The notes under the pieces: generated by a model
Seen by the model: the letters and a program-made list of their open reading frames with translations, nothing else
Told to the model about the DNA's origin: nothing
Database searches by the model: none
Shown here: positions 8,267 through 16,545 of the stretch, piece after piece
Layout: each line of letters starts with the position of its first letter
Position numbering within the stretch: position 1 is the first letter of the stretch
DNA from: Bifidobacterium parmae
GTDB taxonomy: Bacteria; Actinomycetota; Actinomycetes; Actinomycetales; Bifidobacteriaceae
Direction: 5' to 3'
Length of the DNA stretch: 64,000 bases
Assembly: GCF_002860365.1 (NCBI RefSeq)
Contig: NZ_NMWT01000001.1
Location: forward strand, 62,001 to 126,000
Position numbers and translations under genes: made by a program

Positions 8267-9333
8267 TGGATGTGTGTGGTTGCGCGTCGTGCGGCGATCG
8301 TCCAGACCAGGGCCGCCATGGCGAGGATGACGGCGATCATCGTCCGGGATGCGGTGGCCACCGGTTCCCCTATCAGCTGGAAGCATGCCAGTACCACGGC
8401 GGCGGGCAGCAGCATGCTGAGGATGAGTCCGGCGACGCGAATCGCCTCGTCTACGGCGGTGGCGCCGTAGAGCCGGCGGACGAGCATCGACGGCCGTTCC
8501 CGTGCGAGGGTCACGGACAGTGTCCGGATGATCACGATGACGGTGAGCGCGAGGAAGGCGGACAGTCCGAGTAGGTACATCAGCGCGCGCACGATGAGAT
8601 CCCTGTCGCGTTGGGGTTGTTCCGTGTTCAGCCGGTGCGGCACGAGTATCAGGCCGGCGTCGCGGCTTCCCGTGATGAAACTGTCGAGCTGGGTTCGGGA
8701 TGGGTTGAACATGACCGTTTTGGTCACCGCCTCTTCGAGTTCGATGTCGTTGAGCCGGTTCAATGAGCCCGGGTCGAGTCGGATGACGATGGTCCGGTCC
8801 AGGTTGATGCCGGCGGTGTTCGGGTCGAATATGGCCGCCGAGGCCGGCAGCGTGCCGGTTACCTTGACGTCGACGCCGGCGATATGCACGCTGTCGGGTG
8901 CCTGCGCCCGGTCCACCCGGTAGCCGATGGACGCGCAGGGCGCGTGGGAGCACAGGCCCAGCCGGGGGAACACGTCATCGACGTTGCCCATCAGGACGAT
9001 GGCCGGTATGCCGTTGGCGAAATCGGGATCGTCGATCTCGACGTTGTTGACGATCGCGGCGTACCCCCTGCCCTGTTCCAGCATGTCCCGCAAACTATCC
9101 GTCACCTTGGGACTCGTCTTGCTCGGGGACTGCAGGAGGTATTGCGGGGAGAACGTGACCGCGTCGGCGGCCCGCAGACGAGCCTCGCCGCTGATCACGC
9201 TGGATTCGGTCAGCACATCGCTGAGCGTCATCGTGAACACGCTTCCCGCGAAGACGACGAGCAGCGTGATGCCGAGAATCGATCCCCATCGCCTCAATCC
9301 CATGCGGACGCCGGTCATCAGTTCATGGATCAT
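8263..9333 (-). CDS. FtsX-like permease B (bacteriocin cluster 1)
   Basis: 356 aa membrane protein with one N-terminal helix (GSILGITLLVVFAGSVF), a long extracellular domain of about 200 residues, then three C-terminal helices (LLGLSAFLALTVIVII, ILSMLLPAAVVLACF, MIAVILAMAALVWTIA). This is the FtsX/MacB permease half layout. VRRLYGA between helices 2 and 3 resembles the VRRLFGA in its partner and is probably the ATPase contact loop. It overlaps both neighbours by four bases, so the three genes are translated as a unit. Confidence 0.8.
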   Translation of the reverse strand: MIHELMTGVRMGLRRWGSILGITLLVVFAGSVFTMTLSDVLTESSVISGEARLRAADAVTFSPQYLLQSPSKTSPKVTDSLRDMLEQGRGYAAIVNNVEIDDPDFANGIPAIVLMGNVDDVFPRLGLCSHAPCASIGYRVDRAQAPDSVHIAGVDVKVTGTLPASAAIFDPNTAGINLDRTIVIRLDPGSLNRLNDIELEEAVTKTVMFNPSRTQLDSFITGSRDAGLILVPHRLNTEQPQRDRDLIVRALMYLLGLSAFLALTVIVIIRTLSVTLARERPSMLVRRLYGATAVDEAIRVAGLILSMLLPAAVVLACFQLIGEPVATASRTMIAVILAMAALVWTIAARRATTHIQ

Positions 9334-10355
9334 CGTTCCACCTCGTCATTCGATCGTATGCCGAGCCATTCAGCCAACGCCGTCACAAGCGCCGTCAGGA
9401 CCGTGCCGCTGATAAAAGCTGCGGCGAACGCGGCCGCCGGGCCGATGCCGGTCCTGCCCGACACCACGGTGATGAGCACGGCGCTCAACATCGTTCCTGC
9501 CAGCACGCCGGCCACGATCGGGGCAACGGCCTCGCGCACCCGGCCCGCCCACACCTGCCTGCCGGTGGCGCCGAACAGCCGTCTGACATGCAGGTCCGCC
9601 TTCCTCGCCGTCTCCATCGTCATGACGCACACGCAGGCGCAGACCAACGCTAGTACCAGAAACAGCAAGGTGATGCCCACGAAGGAATCACCGGCAAGGG
9701 ACGACCACAACGATTGCGCCTGCGGCTGCGTCACGTCCATGCCGCAGCGCACGAACAGGTCCGAGATCTCCCGGAGCCGCTGCGGGTCGCTCGTGTTCAC
9801 ATACACGCTGCCGGGAAACAAGGGAACCGCCCCCAACGGGAGCACATACTGCAGATTGCCGCCCACGTTCACCCCCGGAACCCTGGCGACGCCGCCGACG
9901 GAAAACCCCTGGGGCAGCAGCGGGGCATCCCCATGCTCGCGCCATTGGCCGGCCGAGAACGACGACTCGATCACACAAGCCATGCGACTGTCCATGTCCC
10001 GGCATCCGCGCGGAAGCGCATCGGCCCATCCGATGGAGGACCCCGACGACTGGAACACGATCGCCGGCCAACCGTCCCCCACGGAACCCTCCAACAGGGA
10101 AATACCGTGACCGGAAAGATACTCGGCCAGATCACGCGTCGCCTCAAGATTCTTCCCGTCGTCGTGCTCGGCATCCGCCGAAGCGGTCAGCACCAGTTGC
10201 GTCCGCGCATCGGACATGCCCCACTGCGAGCCACGCCAATCAAGAACGCTCCAGTACACAGCCCACGCAAGAAACGAAGACAACACACCCAACAGCAACG
10301 ATATTGCGCAAATGGATGTAGAAAAAATCTTTAGATGATGGGTAATTTTTAGCAT
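9330..10355 (-). CDS. FtsX-like permease A (bacteriocin cluster 1)
   Basis: 341 aa, same plan as its downstream neighbour: N-terminal helix (ICAISLLLGVLSSFLAWAVYW), extracellular domain with several cysteines, then three helices and the VRRLFGATG loop. Together the two permeases equal one long bacteriocin-associated membrane protein as found in other lactococcin-972-type loci. Start ATG at 10355 has GGAAAG 7 bp upstream; an in-frame TTG at 10370 is less likely. The gene lies 51 bp after the secreted-peptide gene, presumably in one transcript. Confidence 0.8.
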   Translation of the reverse strand: MLKITHHLKIFSTSICAISLLLGVLSSFLAWAVYWSVLDWRGSQWGMSDARTQLVLTASADAEHDDGKNLEATRDLAEYLSGHGISLLEGSVGDGWPAIVFQSSGSSIGWADALPRGCRDMDSRMACVIESSFSAGQWREHGDAPLLPQGFSVGGVARVPGVNVGGNLQYVLPLGAVPLFPGSVYVNTSDPQRLREISDLFVRCGMDVTQPQAQSLWSSLAGDSFVGITLLFLVLALVCACVCVMTMETARKADLHVRRLFGATGRQVWAGRVREAVAPIVAGVLAGTMLSAVLITVVSGRTGIGPAAAFAAAFISGTVLTALVTALAEWLGIRSNDEVER

Positions 10356-10406
10356 TCCGTATCTTTCCAATCACGGTATTTCTAGATGGGTGCAATAAGA
10401 AATGCG

Positions 10407-10784
10407 TCAGAAGTATTCAACGCCCCAGTAATAGTGCGTGACGTACTTATCGCCCCACAATACGGAATCCCAGACGGAGTCCGTCCTGCTTCGAACCTGA
10501 GTGTCTCCTGAATAGGAAGCAGCTGATGTATACAGGCGTCCGGTATCCAGACTGGGGCCGGCCTGTCGGGTGAAGCGCTGATATCCGCGACGCGCGTGAC
10601 GCCCGCCATCATTATAGGAGGCCTGAATCTGTACATAGCCATTCACCTTGATGCCGCCAATGCTGCTTTCCCATGTGCGACCATAATTCGGACCGCCGGC
10701 AAAAGCGGTAGAGGGCAATGCGATGCCAGTTATACCCAGAATTGTCGCAAGGACAATTGCCGTAAATTTCTTTCGCACAATCAT
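10407..10784 (-). CDS. Small secreted lactococcin-972-like peptide
   Basis: 125 aa with a clear Sec signal peptide (basic MIVRKK, hydrophobic core, cleavage after STAFA), leaving about 96 residues that start GGPNYGRTW and end in the aromatic tail VTHYYWGVEYF. The mature part is rich in Gly, Ser, Tyr and Arg and has no cysteine. Secreted, cysteine-free, aromatic-ending peptides encoded before two permeases and an ABC ATPase are typical of the lactococcin 972 family, which blocks cell-wall synthesis at lipid II. Sequence resemblance is only general, so the family call is tentative. AGGAG lies 5 bp before the ATG. Two copies of the shared palindrome family lie upstream. Confidence 0.6.
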   Translation of the reverse strand: MIVRKKFTAIVLATILGITGIALPSTAFAGGPNYGRTWESSIGGIKVNGYVQIQASYNDGGRHARRGYQRFTRQAGPSLDTGRLYTSAASYSGDTQVRSRTDSVWDSVLWGDKYVTHYYWGVEYF

Positions 10785-10949
10785 GATTACTCCTTTGTTT
10801 TTGTTGGGAAATTTGGAATGTGTAAAGGCATACGTAAAAACTAGATGGTAATTACTTTCCTTTCTGCTAGGTGTCGAAGCCCTATGACTTCATCTTGCAA
10901 GATTCAGTCTTCTGCCCAAGCGAGAGAGAAGCAATCAGAAAAGGAGTTA

Positions 10950-10969
10950 TTGACATCTAGAGATGACTT
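10950..10969. promoter_or_regulatory. Shared inverted repeat, site a
   Basis: TTGACATC, 4-bp spacer taga, GATGACTT. Imperfect member of the nine-site family, 166 bp upstream of the secreted-peptide gene. The 389-bp gap 10785-11173 otherwise holds site b, a hairpin at 11129 and no gene I can support. Confidence 0.5.
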
Positions 10970-11038
10970 GCAATACGTCAATCGCGGGAAGGGAGAGATA
11001 CAACTAGCTGCTTCTATAACCCGCTTAAGGCCGATTAT

Positions 11039-11074
11039 GTTTGTTTTTGTCATCTCTGGATGACAAAAACAAAC
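11039..11074. promoter_or_regulatory. Shared inverted repeat, site b (16-bp perfect arms)
   Basis: Perfect 16-bp arms ending in TTTTTGTCATC and GATGACAAAAA around spacer tctg. It carries the shared core and lies between the minus-strand bacteriocin cluster and the plus-strand integrase 2, so either could be affected. By analogy with the other sites it should serve the bacteriocin cluster. Confidence 0.65.
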
Positions 11075-11128
11075 AACGGTTCTTTCAGCATATCTGCCTA
11101 CACTGGTTTTTGGTTTCAATCTCCCCAC

Positions 11129-11153
11129 AAGGCGCACGCAGGGTGCGCCTTTT
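11129..11153 (+). terminator. Hairpin before integrase 2
   Basis: AAGGCGCAC, 5-nt loop, GTGCGCCTT followed by TTT, 21 bp before the integrase start codon. It has the form of an intrinsic terminator in the leader of the integrase gene and would limit its expression from upstream promoters. Confidence 0.55.
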
Positions 11154-11173
11154 CGCGATCGAGGGAGATCAAT

Positions 11174-12451
11174 ATGCCGAAAATCAGGCATTCCCATGGA
11201 AACCATCCGCAGAAGCCTCCGCGAAGCAAGTGGGGAACCGTGCTGGCCCGTTATGACGGAACCGGCATGCTAATCGCATGGCAGGTTCGATATCCGAATC
11301 CATTAGAACCTGGCAAACGCGTCCAACGCCAGTTCAAGCCGGATCAGGAGCTCGAAGCCCGTAGGTGGTTGGAAGCCGAAAAGTATCTTGTCAGTCTCCA
11401 TCGTAACGGCATCGCCGAATGGGTTCATCCAACGGAACGAAGCCGACGAAAAGCCGTCGCGGAAAAGAGCCGGACACAACGCAATATGCTGTTCCGCGAC
11501 TATGTGATGCGATGGGCCGAGGAATACCGGCTGCCCGACGGCAATGGTATCGCCGGTGGCACGCGTCGCAATCTTTATCTGGACATTGGCCATTTTTTGC
11601 CAAGTCTTGGGGACCTGCCGCTTAACGAGATCACTCCGTCCATTATCAAGGCTTGGTATGATGCGCCTCACCCGGAAGGACGGTGGGCGTTCCGACGCTC
11701 ATGCATGCGACTGAAGGCGGTACTGGAGTCAGCCACCCGTGGCGGATTGGACGGTTCGGAGCCATTGCTGTCCTTCAATCCCTTCATATTCCATATTCCG
11801 CCAGCGCCACAGCCCGCCCGCATCAATGTACCGCCGGTGACTCCTTCCGAACTGATCCTGCTGGCTGACGCCATGCCCGATTACACCAGACTGTCCGTAT
11901 TCCTCTCGACTTTAGTGGGTGGTCTGCGATGTGGTGAACTATGTGGGCTTCAGGTGCAAGACATCGATCTGAACAGGCAGATACTTCATGTCCGGCACTC
12001 CGTGAATCGCGGTGACGCTGACAGAGGGGATCTCCAATTCGGTAAGACGAAAACGGAATCCAGCATCAGGAACGTACACATCCCGGATACCCTGATTCCT
12101 CTTATTCGACAGCACCTTTCTGATTACTGCGATCTGACACGACCGGATTCGCCGGTGTTCGTGCCCAAACGTGCAAGAATCATGTCCCAGACAACGCTGG
12201 ACGGCCAGTTCGCCAAGGCCCGGCTGAAAGCAGGACGCCCTGATCTGACATTCCAGGCATTACGAGCCAGCCATGCAACATTACTCATGATTCAGGGTGG
12301 AACGTTGCGGGAAGTCATGAATCAATTGGGACACGTCAGTGAGAAGGTGGCTATCCGGTACTACCAGCTCACCGTCGCCTCACATCAGAGTCAAGTGGTT
12401 GACGAGCTTGCCGAATCATTTATGAGCGACATTCAGCGGCGTGAGTCCTAG
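11174..12451 (+). CDS. Tyrosine recombinase/integrase 2
   Basis: 425 aa integrase, clearly a paralogue of integrase 1 and similar through its whole length (shared WYDAPHPEG, RRSCMRLKA, GGLRCGELCGLQ, RHSVNRG, LRASHATLL, GHVSEKVAI). Catalytic residues are present: Arg in LRCGEL, Lys in KTKTESS, Arg in LRASH, Tyr in RYYQL. It shares the His-to-Gln change in the FQALRASH box. Codon use is less GC-rich than in integrase 1. The start at 11174 has GAGGGAG upstream; the longer frame to 11060 would run through the hairpin and palindrome b. A two-way terminator follows. Confidence 0.93.
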   Translation: MPKIRHSHGNHPQKPPRSKWGTVLARYDGTGMLIAWQVRYPNPLEPGKRVQRQFKPDQELEARRWLEAEKYLVSLHRNGIAEWVHPTERSRRKAVAEKSRTQRNMLFRDYVMRWAEEYRLPDGNGIAGGTRRNLYLDIGHFLPSLGDLPLNEITPSIIKAWYDAPHPEGRWAFRRSCMRLKAVLESATRGGLDGSEPLLSFNPFIFHIPPAPQPARINVPPVTPSELILLADAMPDYTRLSVFLSTLVGGLRCGELCGLQVQDIDLNRQILHVRHSVNRGDADRGDLQFGKTKTESSIRNVHIPDTLIPLIRQHLSDYCDLTRPDSPVFVPKRARIMSQTTLDGQFAKARLKAGRPDLTFQALRASHATLLMIQGGTLREVMNQLGHVSEKVAIRYYQLTVASHQSQVVDELAESFMSDIQRRES

Positions 12452-12497
12452 ACCAAAGTGATGCACCATCGCGATACGTGACTCACCTTCATATAGG

Positions 12498-12538
12498 AAA
12501 TGCCGTGAGGGATCTGAATCTGGTCCCTCACGGCATTT
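12498..12538. terminator. Two-way terminator between integrase 2 and GH20 copy 2
   Basis: Perfect 15-bp inverted repeat (AAATGCCGTGAGGGA and complement, 11-nt loop) with A-rich/T-rich flanks on either side, placed between two convergent genes. Confidence 0.8.
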
Positions 12539-12574
12539 CGGTCTCTGACTGGTCGAAGTCTCACAATCGCAGCA

Positions 12575-14596
12575 TCAGACGGATTGGAAGCGCAGATAGT
12601 CCGTTAACTCCCACACCGTATCTTGCAGCCGACGAAGTTCGGAGTCTCGGCTGAGAGTACTCCATTGCGCCGCATACGCCTCCATCCAGATTTCCAGCGC
12701 TTCGGCAAGACGCGCCGTATCATCATGCTGAGATGCGGCACTTGACTGCAAAGAGTCGATGACCCCGACATCGGACGCAAGCTGGAGACCAACTCGGTTC
12801 AACAGTCGTTGCCCCTCGATGGCTACGCGGAATTCAGCGGCGTTTCCTGCGATTCGCGGTCCTGCGGTCGCGGTGATCGCGGAGATTCGACGGGCGCTGG
12901 TCTGCAGAAGGTGATCTGCGGTTTCACCGAGCGAGATGTGGTGCTTCAGATAGCGGAGCAGCATCCGTCGGGATTCCACAAGTGACGGTGCCCGGCTTCC
13001 GTCCTGAAGGGCGCGGATCACATCGTCTGGTCGTTCGTTTTCCGGCAGCAGTCCTGGGATGGTTTGCAGGACACCGGTGTTGACGCCGCCCCGTCCGTCA
13101 TCAAGTTCCAGCCAAGTGATCAGGTGGTTCCATTGGAAGCAGGCCGCATGGCTTGCGCGAGCAAGGATATCAAGCAGTTCTCCGCTGGCGTCGTGGTATT
13201 CGAGTCGGGAGATGCGTCGGAGCATGTCGGTCTCGTCGGGGATGCGCCCGGGGTTCCAGGATTCCTGTGCGCCGATGATCATGCCGGGGATGGCCATGCG
13301 CGGGTCGTTGACGTGGCCGAGGTCGCCCCAGTCGGTGACGAGCATGCCTGCCGCTTGGTATTGCGTGCCGTAGCGGGCCATGCGGGTGATGTTGTTCCAG
13401 GCGTCGTCGATGCGCGGCAGGAGCGCGTTCCAGCACCATACGGCCGGGCACACGATCTGTGTGGCGCCGGATTGGGCGACGGTGCGGACCTTCTCGTCGG
13501 TGACCTGCGGGTCGTACTGCCAGTTGAGCAGGGTGACGGCTTCGGGGAGGCGCTCCAGGATCTCGGGGTGTTCGAGGGCGATGTCGCCCCACATCATCGG
13601 CTGTTTGCCTTGGGCTTCGAGGTGGCGGCACAGGCGGGTGACGTAGTCGACGTACATGGCGGCGACGCCGATCTCCTCGGCGAAGGTCTTGGAACGACCC
13701 CTGCCGAGGTCGAAGGTCTCGTCGGCGCAGATGTTGAACTTGTCGGAGCGGAACAATTGCAGGTAGTCGTCGATGAGCCGGCATGACAGAGTGAAGGCGC
13801 GTTCGTCGCTAATGTTCAATGTGTGGTGGCGCATGCGGTCGATGAATCCGAACGGTTCGTCGGCGGTCTCGGGGAACTCGCCGAGATCGCGCAGGCTCCG
13901 GGTGCGCAGGGCCATGTAGAGGTGACCGAACGTGGAGACCGACGGCACCAGCTCGATGCCCCGTTCGGCGCAGTAGTCGTCGAGGTCGAGGATGTCGCGC
14001 GGGGCGAGCGGGCTGGAGCCGCGCCATGTCTCGCTCATGCCGTCGAAGCGGAAGGTGTGTTCGACGTAGAGCTGGAGCTGGTTGTACTTGTAGAGGCAGA
14101 GTTTGTCGGCCCAGTGTTTGAGCCAGTCGAGGGTGGGGACGCGCCCGCGGGTGACGTCGAGGTAGTAGCCGCGCGTTTCGAAGGCGGGCCGGTCCTCGAT
14201 GTGCAGGAGGGGCAGGGCGGCGCCGCATTGGCGGATGAGCTGGCGCAGGGTCTGCACGCCGTTGCGCACGCCCTCGAAGTCCACGCCCGCGACGGTCACG
14301 CCATCCGGGGTGACATCGAGCGTATACGAGCCGGACGGGTGTGCATGGGGATTGTCAAGTATGGTCAGGGTGATGAATCCCGGCCAGCGGTCGCCCGTCG
14401 CGATGTCCCATTCCAATCCGGTGGCTGCGCGGATGTCGTCGATGAGTTGTGCGGCGAGTATATGCCGATCGTCACCGACCGTGCGCGCTTCGTTGATTCG
14501 TCCGCACATTGGCAGCAATGCGATGCCTGCTTTATGCTGCATGGTTTGCGGCGTGGGGATGATGGTCCATCCTTGCAGGAGTATTTGGCCGTTCAT
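12575..14596 (-). CDS. GH20 beta-N-acetylhexosaminidase, copy 2
   Basis: Cytosolic GH20 enzyme, 673 aa, last gene of the sugar-import operon that starts at 17856. The catalytic Asp-Glu pair is in NICADETFD (about residue 291), within the same sequence context as copy 1. The catalytic half is almost the same as copy 1 at DNA level, whereas the last quarter is longer, different and less GC-rich, as if the gene were a recombinant. Start at 14596 has AAAGGAA 5-6 bp upstream; an ATG at 14617 is possible. Import of an amino-sugar oligosaccharide by the adjacent ABC system and cleavage inside the cell fits the context; the natural substrate is not known. Confidence 0.9.
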   Translation of the reverse strand: MNGQILLQGWTIIPTPQTMQHKAGIALLPMCGRINEARTVGDDRHILAAQLIDDIRAATGLEWDIATGDRWPGFITLTILDNPHAHPSGSYTLDVTPDGVTVAGVDFEGVRNGVQTLRQLIRQCGAALPLLHIEDRPAFETRGYYLDVTRGRVPTLDWLKHWADKLCLYKYNQLQLYVEHTFRFDGMSETWRGSSPLAPRDILDLDDYCAERGIELVPSVSTFGHLYMALRTRSLRDLGEFPETADEPFGFIDRMRHHTLNISDERAFTLSCRLIDDYLQLFRSDKFNICADETFDLGRGRSKTFAEEIGVAAMYVDYVTRLCRHLEAQGKQPMMWGDIALEHPEILERLPEAVTLLNWQYDPQVTDEKVRTVAQSGATQIVCPAVWCWNALLPRIDDAWNNITRMARYGTQYQAAGMLVTDWGDLGHVNDPRMAIPGMIIGAQESWNPGRIPDETDMLRRISRLEYHDASGELLDILARASHAACFQWNHLITWLELDDGRGGVNTGVLQTIPGLLPENERPDDVIRALQDGSRAPSLVESRRMLLRYLKHHISLGETADHLLQTSARRISAITATAGPRIAGNAAEFRVAIEGQRLLNRVGLQLASDVGVIDSLQSSAASQHDDTARLAEALEIWMEAYAAQWSTLSRDSELRRLQDTVWELTDYLRFQSV

Positions 14597-14661
14597 GGGA
14601 AGTTCCTTTCTTGGCATATCGCTAAGGATTGTTGTGAGGTTCGTTTGGCCCTGAGATGGCA

Positions 14662-14706
14662 GTGCGGTGTCGAGGCCATTTCGCGGATATGGTCCCGACA
14701 CCGCAC
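14662..14706 (-). terminator. Intercistronic hairpin between permease and GH20 copy 2
   Basis: GTGCGGTGTCG pairs with CGACACCGCAC, with further inner pairing GGCCAT/ATGGTCC. There is no T-run on the minus strand, so it is more likely an mRNA-processing or stability element that lowers GH20 expression relative to the transporter than a full terminator. Confidence 0.5.
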
Positions 14707-14730
14707 ATGCTGCCGATCGATTCGGTTGGG

Positions 14731-15600
14731 TTATTTGACGGCTCCCGTGGTGACGCCCTTCATGATGTTCCTTTGAATGATCATGAAGAAGATCACGACG
14801 GGCAGGGAGAAGATAACGGATGCGGCCATCTGCCCGCCGAAGTCGGTGCCCATGGTGGGCGTGGAGAACGAGGAGAGCCACACGGGCAACGTATACTTCG
14901 CCTGATCCTTCATAAACGTGTAAGCGGTCATATAGTCGTTCCACGCGTTGATGAACGCGAACACGGACGTGGACACGATGCCGGGCGCGGCCAGCGGGAA
15001 GGTGATCTTCCACAGGATCTGCCAGTCGTTGGCCCCCTCAACGGCCGCGGACTCGAAGATGTCCTTCGGGATGTTGAGGAAGAAGCCGCGCATGTTCCAG
15101 ATCGCAAACGGCAGGACCATGGCGATGTACGCGAGGATCAGGCCGCTGTACTTGTTCAGCAGGCCGAACTGGTTGAAGATGATGAACTGCGGGATGATGC
15201 CGCCCGAGGTCATCTGGATGGCCAGCACGAACACCATGATCGCCTTGCGGCCGCGGAACCGGTAGAGGGTCAGGGCCGCGCACGCGAAGAACGCGAGGAC
15301 GATCGACAGGACGATCGACACGGCGGTCACGATCACGCTGTTCTTCAGGTTCGTCAGGAAAGACGTCTGGGTGACGGCCACCATGAAGTTGTCGATCGAC
15401 AGCTTCGCGGGCCAGAACACGGGCGTGGCGGTCATGATCTGGTTGCGCGGCTTGATCGACGTGACGAACATCCAGTAGACCGGGAAGATCCACACGATGC
15501 AGAACGCGACGGCCAACACGATCGTGCCGATGCGGCGCAGCCGTGAGGAAAGGCTGCGCTTGGCTCGCGGCGCGGCAGAGGTTATGGTTGCGGTGGTCAT
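14731..15600 (-). CDS. Sugar ABC importer permease, MalG type
   Basis: 289 aa inner-membrane subunit of a CUT1 carbohydrate importer with six predicted helices. The EAA loop that contacts the ATPase reads ESAAVEGANDWQILWKITFPL (key residues E, A, G and the final P). The start ATG at 15600 overlaps the upstream permease stop as TGATG, so the two permeases are co-translated. No ATPase gene is in the operon. Bifidobacterial CUT1 systems commonly share one MsmK-type ATPase encoded elsewhere. Confidence 0.93.
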   Translation of the reverse strand: MTTATITSAAPRAKRSLSSRLRRIGTIVLAVAFCIVWIFPVYWMFVTSIKPRNQIMTATPVFWPAKLSIDNFMVAVTQTSFLTNLKNSVIVTAVSIVLSIVLAFFACAALTLYRFRGRKAIMVFVLAIQMTSGGIIPQFIIFNQFGLLNKYSGLILAYIAMVLPFAIWNMRGFFLNIPKDIFESAAVEGANDWQILWKITFPLAAPGIVSTSVFAFINAWNDYMTAYTFMKDQAKYTLPVWLSSFSTPTMGTDFGGQMAASVIFSLPVVIFFMIIQRNIMKGVTTGAVK

Positions 15601-16535
15601 CACAGGTCCTCCCCGGATTTGAGCAGGTATCGGATGTACACGCTCGTCAGGGCGAGCAGGATGAGCGTGACCAGCACGCTCGCGGCGGCGCCGGTGCCGA
15701 TGTCGAACGACACGAACGCCTTCTTGTAGGTGAAGATGCCGATCGTCGCGGTCGTCTCGCGGGGGCCTCCCTGGGAGACGAGCCAGATCTGGTTGAACAC
15801 GTTGAAGTCCCAGATCACCGACAGCATCGTGATGACCATCAGGCTCGGCTTGATCAGCGGCACGGTGATCTGCCAGTAGCAGCGCAGCTTCGAGCAGCCG
15901 TCCAGCTGGGCCGCCTCAAGGCAGGACTTGTCCACCTGCGTGGTCGCCGCGTACAGGTTGATCGCGATGTACGGGACGGCCTGCCAGACGACCAGCAGCC
16001 AGATCTCCAGGAACGCGAGCCACGTGTTGTCGGTCCACGACAGGTTCGTCACGTCCCCGAACAAATGGGTCTGGGTCAGCAGCCAGTTGACCACGCCGTA
16101 CCCCGGCTGGAACAGCCACTTCCATACCACCGACGAGGCGACGTTCGGCATGGCCCACGCGAAGATCAGCACGAACGTGACCAGCCAGCGCATCACCGGC
16201 CCCAGCTTGGTCATCAGCTGGGCCACGCCCATGCCGATCAGCACGCTGCCGGCCACGAGGGCGGCAGCGAACCCGAACGTGCGGGCCAGCGACTTGTAGA
16301 ACTCCGGGTCGGTCAGCACGTTCTCGTACTGGTCGAACCCGACGATGTTGAACGAGCCCGTGAACAGGGTCTTCTGGTTGAAGTCCGTGAACGACGTGAA
16401 GACCAGGAAGATCAACGGCACCACGACCAGCGCGATGATGATCACGCCGGCGGGTGTCAGGAGCCACAGGGGCGTCAGATTGCGACGCCGCTTCACCACG
16501 GGGACGGCGGCAGCCGTCGATTGCGCATTGCTCAT
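15600..16535 (-). CDS. Sugar ABC importer permease, MalF type
   Basis: 311 aa CUT1 permease with six helices, partner of the MalG-type permease downstream. The EAA loop is visible at EAAQLDGCSKLRCYW followed by ITVPLIKPS. Start at 16535 has GGGGAAG upstream, 10 bp after the binding-protein stop codon. Order is binding protein, MalF, MalG, GH20. Confidence 0.93.
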   Translation of the reverse strand: MSNAQSTAAAVPVVKRRRNLTPLWLLTPAGVIIIALVVVPLIFLVFTSFTDFNQKTLFTGSFNIVGFDQYENVLTDPEFYKSLARTFGFAAALVAGSVLIGMGVAQLMTKLGPVMRWLVTFVLIFAWAMPNVASSVVWKWLFQPGYGVVNWLLTQTHLFGDVTNLSWTDNTWLAFLEIWLLVVWQAVPYIAINLYAATTQVDKSCLEAAQLDGCSKLRCYWQITVPLIKPSLMVITMLSVIWDFNVFNQIWLVSQGGPRETTATIGIFTYKKAFVSFDIGTGAAASVLVTLILLALTSVYIRYLLKSGEDL

Positions 16536-16545
16536 CACGCTTCCC

